A DNA stretch of 15,128 nt from CAZPHU01 sp964419255 (GTDB taxonomy: Bacteria; Fibrobacterota; Chitinivibrionia; Chitinivibrionales; CAYFVL01). Shown one piece after another: positions 7,637 through 15,128 of the stretch. Positions within the stretch are counted from its first letter, which is position 1, and each line of letters starts with the position of its first letter. The notes below the pieces were generated by a model. It saw nothing but the letters and a program-made list of their open reading frames with translations, had not been told where the DNA came from and ran no database searches. The stretch is taken from contig CAYQOU010000082.1 in the NCBI GenBank assembly GCA_964419255.1, forward strand, positions 1 to 15,128, in the 5' to 3' direction. The translations under genes and the position numbers were made by a program.

Positions 7637-9730
7637 ATGACAGACAGGTTCTTTAATGCCCACCACTCGCCCCTTGGTGCATTTGCTTCATTTACGCTGG
7701 GATACAAGGGCGCAAGCGGTGGTCTGGGGCTGGAGCTGGCGGGGCCGGCAAATCAGAATGTTTACATCGGAATTCAATCGGGAAAGCAGTTCAGGTTGCT
7801 GCCATTTTACGGTGATTCTGATAATGAAAGGGAGCGCTTTGATGCCTCCGGGGCCGAGAGCAACGGACGGGAAACCAGACCCGTTGTGAGCTTTGCAGAC
7901 TCAGAGCTGAGCCGGGATTTCAAGGTGGCTACCGATACCTGGGTAGCGGGGGATCTGACATTCACAATTTACTCACCGGTTTTTCCGGCACCGGAGCCGC
8001 AAACCGCCCCGTCTGCCCAATGTAGACACGCTCTTATTCCGGCGGTGTTTGTGGAAATCACCCTGGATAATTCGGGGCATCAGACCGAACGAAAGGCTGT
8101 TTTCGGATACCAGGGAAATGATCCCTGTTCATCCATGCGCCGTGTGGATGATACATCCGGAGGGAAGCTTACCGGCATTGGCCAGGGGCGCCACAGCGCG
8201 ATCTGTACCACCGATGATGAAGTCGTGTCCGGGCTTGCGTTCTCCATAGATGAGCTGTTGTTTCCGAAAAGAGAGTCCCACTTGAGCTTCGGCCTGGGCA
8301 CCATAGGGGCGTTGATCATGAAGGCTGCTGCCGGTGAAAAACGAACCTGGCGTTTTTCGGTCTGTTTTTATCGCGGAGGTATTGTCACTACCGGTCTGGA
8401 TGCGAAATACCTGTATACGCGATACTTTGACTCGATCGAAGATGTGGCCCTCTACGGATGCTCTCATTTTGACGATTACCGCGAGGCGGCATCGAAAGCC
8501 GATGATGAATTCAGCGGGACAGCTCTTTCGTCTCATCGGTCGTTTATGCTCTCTCATGCCGTTCGCAGCTATTACGGCAGCACGCAGCTTCTGGCGGTGG
8601 ACGGGCAACCGGTGTGGGTGGTCAATGAAGGGGAGTATCGTATGATGAACACGTTTGACCTTCTTGTCGACCACCTTTTCTTCGAACTAAAGATGAATCC
8701 CTGGACCGTGCGTAACGCGCTCGATCTGTTTGTCAAACGATACAGCTATTATGACAAGGTGACATACCCCGGCGATGAAAGGGAGTATGAAGGTGGGCTG
8801 AGCTTTACTCATGATATGGGAGTGGCGAATACCTTTTCACGCAAAGGCTACTCGGTTTACGAACTGGCCGGGCTTGACGGATGCTTCTCTTATATGACGC
8901 ACGAGCAGCTGGTCAACTGGATTCTGTGCGGGGCTCTCTATGCGCTTGAAACCGGCGACAAGACGTGGGTAGAGGATCGCAAAGATGTTTTTATCGATTG
9001 TTTCACCAGCATGCTCAACCGTGATCATCACGATCCGGCTATGCGTGACGGTATCATGGATCTGGACTCTTCCCGCACGGAAGGCGGGGCGGAAATCACT
9101 ACATACGACAATGTCGATACCGCTCTGGGCCAGGCGAGAAGAAATACTTATCTTGCCGTAAAGAGCTGGGCTGCATATCTTCATCTGAAAAAAATATTCG
9201 ATACATACGAACTGGCGGACCTCTCCGAGTCGGCTCAAAGCCAGGCGGACAGATGTGCCGCAAGCATTCTCTCGCACCAAAAGGCGGACGGAACGATACC
9301 TGCGCTGCTTGAAAAAGACAACGGTTCGGTCATTCTGTCGATCGTCGAAGGGCTGATATTCGCCTACAAACTGGATTCCGGTCTGTGCGACGAAACGGGC
9401 ACCTACGGTGCGTTTGTCAATGCATTGCGGGAACATTGCAAAGCAGTTCTGAGCGACAAAACCTGCCTGTTTGATGACGGCGGGTGGCGATTGTCGTCGA
9501 CCAGTGACAACTCCTGGCTCAGCAAGATTTATCTGAGTCAGTACATCGCGGAAAAGATCCTGGGGATAGAGCCCGATACGAGAGCCGACCATGCCCATGT
9601 AAACTGGCTTGTGGATCCAGACAATTCCTGTTTCGCCTGGAGTGACCAGATGAACAAAGGGAAAGTATGCGGGAGCAGATATTACCCGCGGGGAGTGACC
9701 GCGGTGTTGTGGTTGGAAAACGGTCAGTGA
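7637..9730 (+). CDS. GH52 beta-xylosidase, cytoplasmic
   Basis: 697 residues, the usual length for glycoside hydrolase family 52. The N-terminus (FFNAHHSPLGAFASFTLGY), VATDTWVAGDLTFTIYSPV near 95-115, the VWVVNEGEYRMMNTFDL block, SFTHDMGVANTFSR and the closing SRYYPRGVTAVLWL all match the Geobacillus GH52 enzyme as I remember it. The Geobacillus XynB2 catalytic pair is Glu335 (nucleophile) and Asp495 (acid). Here Glu331 in NEGEY and Asp491 in TTYDN are both offset by exactly four, which supports an intact active site. The family is retaining and releases xylose from the non-reducing end of xylo-oligosaccharides. No signal peptide is present, so it acts inside the cell on imported oligosaccharides. 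The start has GGAG (7626-7629) seven bases upstream. It is followed by GH43 and GH10 genes on the same strand but 705 bases away, so it is probably a separate transcript of the same xylan function. Confidence 0.96.
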   Translation: MTDRFFNAHHSPLGAFASFTLGYKGASGGLGLELAGPANQNVYIGIQSGKQFRLLPFYGDSDNERERFDASGAESNGRETRPVVSFADSELSRDFKVATDTWVAGDLTFTIYSPVFPAPEPQTAPSAQCRHALIPAVFVEITLDNSGHQTERKAVFGYQGNDPCSSMRRVDDTSGGKLTGIGQGRHSAICTTDDEVVSGLAFSIDELLFPKRESHLSFGLGTIGALIMKAAAGEKRTWRFSVCFYRGGIVTTGLDAKYLYTRYFDSIEDVALYGCSHFDDYREAASKADDEFSGTALSSHRSFMLSHAVRSYYGSTQLLAVDGQPVWVVNEGEYRMMNTFDLLVDHLFFELKMNPWTVRNALDLFVKRYSYYDKVTYPGDEREYEGGLSFTHDMGVANTFSRKGYSVYELAGLDGCFSYMTHEQLVNWILCGALYALETGDKTWVEDRKDVFIDCFTSMLNRDHHDPAMRDGIMDLDSSRTEGGAEITTYDNVDTALGQARRNTYLAVKSWAAYLHLKKIFDTYELADLSESAQSQADRCAASILSHQKADGTIPALLEKDNGSVILSIVEGLIFAYKLDSGLCDETGTYGAFVNALREHCKAVLSDKTCLFDDGGWRLSSTSDNSWLSKIYLSQYIAEKILGIEPDTRADHAHVNWLVDPDNSCFAWSDQMNKGKVCGSRYYPRGVTAVLWLENGQ

Positions 9731-9746
9731 GACAATGCCTCTTTTA

Positions 9747-9764
9747 CAGGTTTAATGAAACCTG
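9747..9764. terminator. Hairpin after the GH52 gene
   Basis: CAGGTTT (9747-9753) pairs perfectly with AAACCTG (9758-9764) around AATG, 16 bases past the stop. No T tract follows on the plus strand, so it is a candidate terminator or mRNA end structure only. Confidence 0.4.
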
Positions 9765-10342
9765 AATTGAGCGATTCTCTCACGGCTGATTGCCTAATCC
9801 CTTGGGGCATAATGGCTTCAACAATCTTGGAAAAACCGTTCTGGGTATTCCACACGATTGCACGATTGCATCACCCTTTCTGCCCTCAAGGGATTGCACG
9901 ACCTGTCCACTCTGAGCCGCTCAATTCAGGTGAAAGAATCCGGACCGAACCTCCTATGACATTCGGCCGCTCACAATATCCGGTATGTTTCAGGCCTCTG
10001 ATTTCCATCCCCGAACACTAATCTCTTCAGTACGTTCGGGCTTCATATCTGTGGTACAAATCATGTCTAGCAGGGTGGATCTTGTACTGTATTTTAGTAC
10101 AGAAATTTCATCCGCAAGCGGGGATAACGATGAAATACATGCCTGTTGGCAGTATATTATGTTTATGGACGTTTTACCCGCGACAGAGAAATGGGATAAT
10201 TTTCAGTACAGCGGTAAAACACACAGAGATGAAAAAAAATATCAGATATATAAAGATTTGTTTCACGTTTGGCAGTTGTAGTTTTTTTTTTTTGGGGAAA
10301 AAAGAAAACTGCAAAGCATCTGTTTTTCGTTGACTCAAATGA
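9765..10342. other. Gene-free region between GH52 and the GH43 promoter
   Basis: About 580 bases without a convincing gene: the few short frames lack ribosome binding sites and familiar products. Visible items are a tandem CACGATTG pair (9853-9868) with a related GATTGCACG at 9892-9900 and a small hairpin TGTACT / AGTACA (10083-10088 with 10096-10101). There is also a run of 12 T (10282-10293) flanked by GCAGTT and AACTGC, which may fold into a loose hairpin. The length would allow a small RNA or a large regulatory region, but nothing in it is recognisable to me. Confidence 0.5.
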
Positions 10343-10351
10343 TGTTATAAT
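10343..10351 (+). promoter_or_regulatory. Extended -10 promoter (TGTTATAAT) for the GH43-GH10 unit
   Basis: TGT directly followed by a perfect TATAAT at 10346-10351 matches the extended -10 pattern, which can work without a good -35. A TTGACT at 10330-10335 is only 10 bases upstream, too close to be its -35. Transcription would start near 10358 and leave a leader of about 78 bases that includes the inverted repeat at 10381-10411. Confidence 0.6.
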
Positions 10352-10380
10352 ACGAGCGGGGTTGTAATTGCGAAGGCTTT

Positions 10381-10411
10381 CTCATGGTGCCTGCATACGT
10401 ATGCTCATGAG
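10381..10411. promoter_or_regulatory. Nested inverted repeat in the GH43 leader, possible operator
   Basis: A perfect 12-bp palindrome GCATACGTATGC occupies 10393-10404. Around it, CTCATG (10381-10386) pairs with CATGAG (10406-10411). It lies between the predicted start of transcription and the GH43 start codon, a place suited to repressor binding or an mRNA hairpin. The regulator is not in the window. Confidence 0.5.
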
Positions 10412-10435
10412 TGATTTAATTAAAGGGAAAAAGGC

Positions 10436-12952
10436 ATGTCATATCTGCATCAAATATTTCTGGTTACGATAACATCATGCCTCAGCATGGTATCGGCAGC
10501 AAAGGCCGCTACCGTAACCAATCCATTCATCTGGGCCGATATCCCGGATGTCTCCATAATACGGGTTGATGATACTTATTACATGAGCAGTACCACCATG
10601 CACATGGCCCCCGGTGTACCGATCATGGCATCGGAAGACATGGTGCACTGGAAAACCATTTCGTATTGTTATTCCACTCTGTGTGACAACAACAAGATGA
10701 ATCTTTCCGGTGGAGAAAATGCATACGGAAAGGGAACCTGGGCCAGCAGCTTTAGGTATAAGGATGGTACATTTTATCTCCTGACCTTTTCTTCCACATC
10801 CGGTAATTCGCATCTCTTTACAACAACCGATCCATACAGCGGTGAGTGGGAGGAGACGCTTTTGCCGTTCTGGCACGATCCGTCGCTTGTTCTCGATGAT
10901 GACGGGCGCAACTATGTTTTGTATGGAAATGGAACCATTCGCTGTGTAGAGCTTAATGCCGATCTGACCGGTGTGAAGGCTGGTGGGGTTAATACGGTGG
11001 TTTTGCAAAACCCTGAGAACGTAGCCGGTTCCAGTTTCATTCTTGGCGGTGAGGGAACCCAGGTATACAAGCATAACGGCTACTATTATGTTTTTAACAT
11101 CTGCTGGCCAAACGGCTCCGGCAGAACCCAGATATGCCACCGAAGTTCTTCAATCACGGGGCCGTATGAGGGTAAGGTTGTCCTCAACAGTAATGGTGTC
11201 GCACAGGGGAATATCCTTGAGATGGTGGACGGAAGCTGGATGGGATATCTTTTCCAGGACAATGGCGCTGTGGGGCGCAGCCCCTGGCTGGTACCGGTGA
11301 CGTGGGAAAATGACTGGCCTGTTTTCAATGGCGGCGTTGCCTCCTCCAGCTTCGATATGCCGTCGGTGTCTTCCGCTGCCGGAACCGGCATCGTTACATC
11401 CGATGATTTCTCCTCCTCCATGCTCAATCTGGAATGGCAGTTTAATCACAATCCCGACAACGACAACTGGTCTCTCACCGACCGTCCCGGTTTTTTCCGG
11501 ATAACCAGCGGACGGGTAGATGATGAATTTGTCAACGCACGGAATTCTCTGACACAGCGTACATTTGGACCGACCTGCTCGGGTCGCACCGCTTTGGATG
11601 TCAGTGGTCTCAACGAGGGCGATTGTGCGGGGCTTGGCGCATTACAAAACAAGTATGGATATGTTGGTGTCAAGCGGACGGGATCAGGCAATTCGGTTGT
11701 TATGGTGAATGCGGGATCGGAAGTTGAATCGGTTCCTCTATCCCAGGATGTCGTGTATTTGCGTATCGATATGGATTTTGTAAACAGAGCCGACCGGGCG
11801 ACGTTTTTTTACAGCCTTGACGGTGAAAACTGGACAGCCATCGGCAATACGCTTCAGATGAGTTATGACCTTGAGCATTTTGTGGGGTATCGCTTTGCGC
11901 TTTTTAACTATGCCACACAGAGTCCCGGCGGGTATGCCGATTTCGACTGGTTTCGGGTAGGGCAGACACACTCCGATGTAATTACTATCGAGGGCGAATA
12001 TGGTCTGAGTCTTTCCACGACGGGACAGGGAACAGTCAGTCGATCTCCCAATTCGATCGGCTATGAAGAAGGCACATCAGTGACGCTTACCGCGCAACCC
12101 GAGCCCGGGTGGGATTTTATCAGTTGGAGTGGCGAGGGCATTGAGGGGCGTGAGAATCCAATCACCGTCACTATGGATAGCGACAAGGCTATCTCTGCTC
12201 TTTTTGCGCGCAGTGCCGATGAGGACGGCAACTATGTCCTCAATGGTGGTTTTGGCGATGATGCATCGGAATGGACGCTCAATGTATGGGATGGAAGTGC
12301 TGCCGGATCGGTAGAAAACGGGGAATACGTCATTGATATTGAAAGCATTGGAGAAGAAGTTTACCAGATACAGCTTGTGCAACCGGGTATCTTTCTTGAG
12401 CAGGGACAAACCTATGAGGTGAGCTTCGATGCGTACGCGGCATCGGACAGAACCCTTGAGGTGAATATGGAAATGGCGGATGACCCATGGACCAGCTACC
12501 TTGCCGAGATGCAGCAATTTGATTTGACCACAGCCAAAAAGAGCTACTCCTTTACCTTCATCATGGAAAACGCTACCGATGTCAATGGCCGAATTGGTTT
12601 CAATTTCGGAGCATCAACGGAAAACGTCTTTATAGATAATGTAAAAGTAAAAATATACGATCCGAGCACTCGTGCTGCACTCAATGGTAAGACACGGATG
12701 CCTGAACCGAAAACTCTTTACGCTAATTCGACATTGACTGTTGCCTTCTCTGCTCAACAAACCGGAATCACTACTGTAAAGCTGTATACTGTTAAAGGAG
12801 ATGTGATCGAGAAGGAGATTGTTCCTTCAACGCAGGGGAAAATGCACTCCCATAGCTTCGATCTGTCTATGGTGGCAAACGGTATGTACATTGTTGAGAT
12901 CGGCAACGGTAAAAATAAAGTGGCGACGAGAAAAATCGCCGTAACCCGATAA
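10436..12952 (+). CDS. Secreted GH43 beta-xylosidase/arabinofuranosidase with bacterial repeat, CBM4-like domain and sorting tail
   Basis: 838 residues. Domains: signal peptide 1-24; GH43 five-bladed propeller about 29-315; C-terminal ConA-like domain of GH43 xylosidases about 319-508; InlB-like bacterial repeat 522-592 (closing NPITVTMDSDKAISALF); CBM4/9-like domain about 599-744 (opening LNGGF, closing VFIDNVKV); sorting tail about 760-838 (TVKGDV, NGMYIVEIG). Candidate catalytic residues are Asp38 in ADIPDVS (base), Asp148 in WHDPSL (pKa modulator) and Glu206 in GGEGTQ (acid), the usual GH43 triad. The enzyme should invert and remove xylose or arabinose from xylan or xylo-oligosaccharides outside the cell. 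The propeller plus ConA-like domain suggests a subfamily like GH43_12, but I cannot fix the subfamily or the sugar. It heads a two-gene unit with the GH10 xylanase 62 bases downstream. AAAGGG lies eight bases before the ATG. Confidence 0.92.
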   Translation: MSYLHQIFLVTITSCLSMVSAAKAATVTNPFIWADIPDVSIIRVDDTYYMSSTTMHMAPGVPIMASEDMVHWKTISYCYSTLCDNNKMNLSGGENAYGKGTWASSFRYKDGTFYLLTFSSTSGNSHLFTTTDPYSGEWEETLLPFWHDPSLVLDDDGRNYVLYGNGTIRCVELNADLTGVKAGGVNTVVLQNPENVAGSSFILGGEGTQVYKHNGYYYVFNICWPNGSGRTQICHRSSSITGPYEGKVVLNSNGVAQGNILEMVDGSWMGYLFQDNGAVGRSPWLVPVTWENDWPVFNGGVASSSFDMPSVSSAAGTGIVTSDDFSSSMLNLEWQFNHNPDNDNWSLTDRPGFFRITSGRVDDEFVNARNSLTQRTFGPTCSGRTALDVSGLNEGDCAGLGALQNKYGYVGVKRTGSGNSVVMVNAGSEVESVPLSQDVVYLRIDMDFVNRADRATFFYSLDGENWTAIGNTLQMSYDLEHFVGYRFALFNYATQSPGGYADFDWFRVGQTHSDVITIEGEYGLSLSTTGQGTVSRSPNSIGYEEGTSVTLTAQPEPGWDFISWSGEGIEGRENPITVTMDSDKAISALFARSADEDGNYVLNGGFGDDASEWTLNVWDGSAAGSVENGEYVIDIESIGEEVYQIQLVQPGIFLEQGQTYEVSFDAYAASDRTLEVNMEMADDPWTSYLAEMQQFDLTTAKKSYSFTFIMENATDVNGRIGFNFGASTENVFIDNVKVKIYDPSTRAALNGKTRMPEPKTLYANSTLTVAFSAQQTGITTVKLYTVKGDVIEKEIVPSTQGKMHSHSFDLSMVANGMYIVEIGNGKNKVATRKIAVTR

Positions 12953-12978
12953 GAAAAAATTATTCGAGATTAACCATA

Positions 12979-12994
12979 GAGGCTTTCTGGCCTC
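12979..12994 (+). other. Intercistronic hairpin between GH43 and GH10
   Basis: GAGGC (12979-12983) pairs with GCCTC (12990-12994) around TTTCTG. With no T tract it is not a terminator; it might tune stability or relative translation of the two cistrons. Confidence 0.45.
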
Positions 12995-13014
12995 ACAGAG
13001 AAAGGACAGGTTCC

Positions 13015-15018
13015 ATGGGCAGAACAAAAATGCTTCAGCCGATAACAAGTGCGGCCCTAATCGGGGTGCTGTTATGTGTATTCACATCCAGTGGGCAGAT
13101 AGCACAAGGGGCCAATAAGCACCTCGGTAACATTACCACAAGTGGGCGGGTCAGGGATGATTTCATGGAGTACTGGAATCAGATCACCGGTGAGAATGAA
13201 CACAAGTGGAGCTCCGTGGAGGGGACCCGTGATGAGATGAACTGGGGAGGTGCGGATGCAATTGCCGACTTTGCGCGGGAAAACAATATCCCCTGGAAGT
13301 TGCACACTCTTGTGTGGGGAAGTCAATACCCGCAATGGATGGACGAGCTTTCCACAAGCGAACAGAGAGAAGAGATTATCGAGTGGTATGATGCATGCGC
13401 CGCCCGATATCCCGATGTTCAGATGATCGATGTTGTAAACGAGGCGTATATGTCTGATCCCGATGATTGGAATGCCGGCAAACATGCCCCAATACCTTTT
13501 CGCGAGGCACTCGGCGGAACCGGCGCGACCGGATTTGACTGGATCGTTGAAGCCTTCAAAATGGCTCGTGAGCGCTGGCCCGATGCGATTCTCATCTATA
13601 ATGACTACAACACCCTGGAGTGGCCAAACGAGATCAACTGGATTCAGGATATTATACCTCGGCTGGTTGCCGCGGGTGCCCCGATTGACGCGGTAGGATT
13701 TCAGGCGCATGGCTTGAAGGGAACCGACGCACAGACGCTTCAATCGCGTCTGGACCAAATTTACAATTCAATCCAGCTCCCTATGATTATATCAGAGTAC
13801 GATATTGGTGAGAACGACGATCAGGCGCAGCTTCAAAACTACCAGGCACATATCCCGGTGATGTGGAACCACCCCGGGGTTGTCGGGATTACCATATGGG
13901 GCTATATCCTGGGGGCGACCTGGGTTGAGGGGACGGGTATCAAGCGTCAGGATGGGTCGGAGCGCCCGGCGCTGACCTGGCTCAAGGAGTACATTAGTGA
14001 TAACCTGAATCCTCCCAATGATTATCCCGATTTCCTCCAGGGGGGCGGATCCAGTTACCGTCTGGCGGTCAGTACACAGGGGCAGGGAAATGTGACGTGG
14101 AGCCCGGACGAAAGCAGCTACGAAAAAGATACGCAGGTGACAATCACGGCCACAGCATCGCAAGGATGGGTGTTTGACAGCTGGGGCGGTGATGCCAGTG
14201 GCAATCAGAATCCACTGACCGTAACTATGGATGCTTCAAAAAACATTACGGCCAACTTCTTGACCGATGAGGGCAAGCAGGACCTTGTGATTAATGGGAC
14301 GTTTTCTGCCGGTACGAATTCCTGGTCGTTCAATAACTGGAGCGGAGATGGTGCCGGTGAGGTGGTCGATGGTGAGTATCAGTTGACGGTTAACACCGCT
14401 GGAGACAACTATTACGATATTCAGGTGGTGCAGTCGGGTATCACTCTGGAGCAGGAAAAGACATACAAATTAGTATACGATGCGTATGCCTCAGACGATC
14501 GTGTCTTAAACGTAAACGTCGGCATGCCGGAGGACCCGTATACTACGTTTCTGTCCGATGTGGTTGGAGAGACTGAAGTAAACCTCTCAACGACAAAGCA
14601 GAGCTACAGCCTCGAATTCACCATGGAAGAGCCCACCTATGAAGATTCCAGAGTGGAATTCAGTGTGGGACTGAATACCCCCACGGTATATATAGACAAT
14701 GTTTCACTTTTTGAAGTTGAACCGTCAACAGGCATTTCCTCGGGTAAAGCATACGGGGCGAAAAACGCCACTCTAAATGTACAACAGAAAGGTTCAATAA
14801 TTACCGTAAACCTCCAGAATCCGATGAGCGGGAATGCTCATCTGAAGGTATACGATTTGAGGGGAAGTGTGGTTGGTTCGCACAGCTACAAAGCACAGGC
14901 CGGGGTTTCACAGAATTTCAGTTTCAGTGCTGAAAGCCTGCCGCGTGGATACTATGTCGTAAAGGTACAAAGCGGTAAATCAGTCCTGAAGACCGGGTTG
15001 ATGGTGACACATAAATAA
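13015..15018 (+). CDS. Secreted GH10 endo-1,4-beta-xylanase with bacterial repeat, CBM4-like domain and sorting tail
   Basis: 667 residues. Domains: signal peptide about 1-33; GH10 TIM barrel about 34-330; short linker with GGGSS; InlB-like repeat 348-420 (closing NPLTVTMDASKNITANF); CBM4/9-like domain about 423-568 (opening VINGTF, closing VYIDNVSLF); sorting tail about 585-667 (KVYDLRGSVV, RGYYVVKVQSGK). GH10 landmarks are NQITGENEHKW, the acid/base Glu143 in DVVNEAY, HG in GFQAHGL, and the nucleophile Glu261 in IISEYDI. Both catalytic glutamates are present. The family cuts internal beta-1,4 links of xylan with retention. The barrel is at the short end for GH10, beginning almost directly at NKHLGNIT, as in a subset of the family. 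The ATG at 13015 has AAAGGA (13001-13006) eight bases upstream. It is probably co-transcribed with GH43, and the shared cassette suggests that both act at the same surface or on the same substrate. Confidence 0.96.
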   Translation: MGRTKMLQPITSAALIGVLLCVFTSSGQIAQGANKHLGNITTSGRVRDDFMEYWNQITGENEHKWSSVEGTRDEMNWGGADAIADFARENNIPWKLHTLVWGSQYPQWMDELSTSEQREEIIEWYDACAARYPDVQMIDVVNEAYMSDPDDWNAGKHAPIPFREALGGTGATGFDWIVEAFKMARERWPDAILIYNDYNTLEWPNEINWIQDIIPRLVAAGAPIDAVGFQAHGLKGTDAQTLQSRLDQIYNSIQLPMIISEYDIGENDDQAQLQNYQAHIPVMWNHPGVVGITIWGYILGATWVEGTGIKRQDGSERPALTWLKEYISDNLNPPNDYPDFLQGGGSSYRLAVSTQGQGNVTWSPDESSYEKDTQVTITATASQGWVFDSWGGDASGNQNPLTVTMDASKNITANFLTDEGKQDLVINGTFSAGTNSWSFNNWSGDGAGEVVDGEYQLTVNTAGDNYYDIQVVQSGITLEQEKTYKLVYDAYASDDRVLNVNVGMPEDPYTTFLSDVVGETEVNLSTTKQSYSLEFTMEEPTYEDSRVEFSVGLNTPTVYIDNVSLFEVEPSTGISSGKAYGAKNATLNVQQKGSIITVNLQNPMSGNAHLKVYDLRGSVVGSHSYKAQAGVSQNFSFSAESLPRGYYVVKVQSGKSVLKTGLMVTHK

Positions 15019-15071
15019 AGACGGTTCATGCCAAGGTTGTTAGGAAGAGTACCAGTAGATAAAAGAATGCA

Positions 15072-15112
15072 ATATTCAGACACTTCTGTGTTTACAAGAA
15101 GTGTCTGAATAT
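15072..15112 (+). terminator. Long perfect hairpin after the GH10 gene
   Basis: Arms of 16 bp (15072-15087 and 15097-15112) are perfectly complementary around a 9-base loop, 54 bases past the GH10 stop. Only a short T pair follows, so termination is likely but not classical. It closes the GH43-GH10 unit. Confidence 0.65.
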
Positions 15113-15128
15113 GTTCCGTAAAAGGCTG

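Noticed and set aside
8837..9598. 253-residue minus-strand frame inside GH52
   Set aside because: Antisense shadow of a gene with intact family motifs on the plus strand.
9755..10333. Overlapping short plus-strand frames between GH52 and GH43
   Set aside because: No ribosome binding sites, no familiar motifs, mutually overlapping; better treated as non-coding.
10330..10351. TTGACT at 10330-10335 as the -35 partner of TATAAT at 10346
   Set aside because: The spacer is only 10 bases, far from the usual 16-18; the extended -10 explanation fits better.

Overview
The window reads as chromosomal DNA of a Gram-negative, polysaccharide-degrading bacterium. Three secreted multidomain proteins each have a signal peptide and a C-terminal beta-sandwich tail of the type IX secretion (Por) sorting kind, built around a V-x-Y-D-x-[KR]-G core and a late G-[KM]-Y strand. 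Tails like these, together with GH10/GH43 enzymes carrying CBM4-like and bacterial-repeat modules, fit the Fibrobacterota/Chitinivibrionia or a Bacteroidota-like relative. The phylum is inferred, not proven: there is no rRNA gene here.

Left edge (1-842): no intact gene. It holds an interrupted minus-strand reading frame at the boundary, a tandem array of a 10-bp unit (371-427), and what looks like a decayed copy of a dispersed bacterial repeat (about 632-737). Next come a DUF6261-family gene (843-1649, +) and a convergent secreted five-FN3 protein (1919-4240, -), each with its own terminator. Then follow the redox chaperone Hsp33/hslO (4475-5356, -) and, divergently, an L-lactate permease (5718-7376, +).

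Right half (7637-15018, all +): a xylan-degradation cluster. A cytoplasmic GH52 beta-xylosidase is followed by a 705-bp gene-free region. A clear extended -10 promoter with a palindromic leader then precedes a two-gene unit of a secreted GH43 enzyme and a secreted GH10 endo-xylanase. The two secreted enzymes share the same C-terminal cassette (InlB-like bacterial repeat, CBM4/9-like domain, sorting tail) on unrelated catalytic domains. The inferred division of labour is that GH10 cuts xylan outside the cell, GH43 trims side chains or xylo-oligosaccharides at the surface, and GH52 finishes imported xylo-oligosaccharides in the cytoplasm. No xylo-oligosaccharide transporter, xylose isomerase or regulator lies in the window.

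I did not find a clearly new defence or mobile system. The most interesting items are the GH52 plus GH43/GH10 arrangement with its shuffled surface module, the catalytic-domain-free FN3 protein, the palindromic leader of the xylanase unit, and the repeat-rich left edge.
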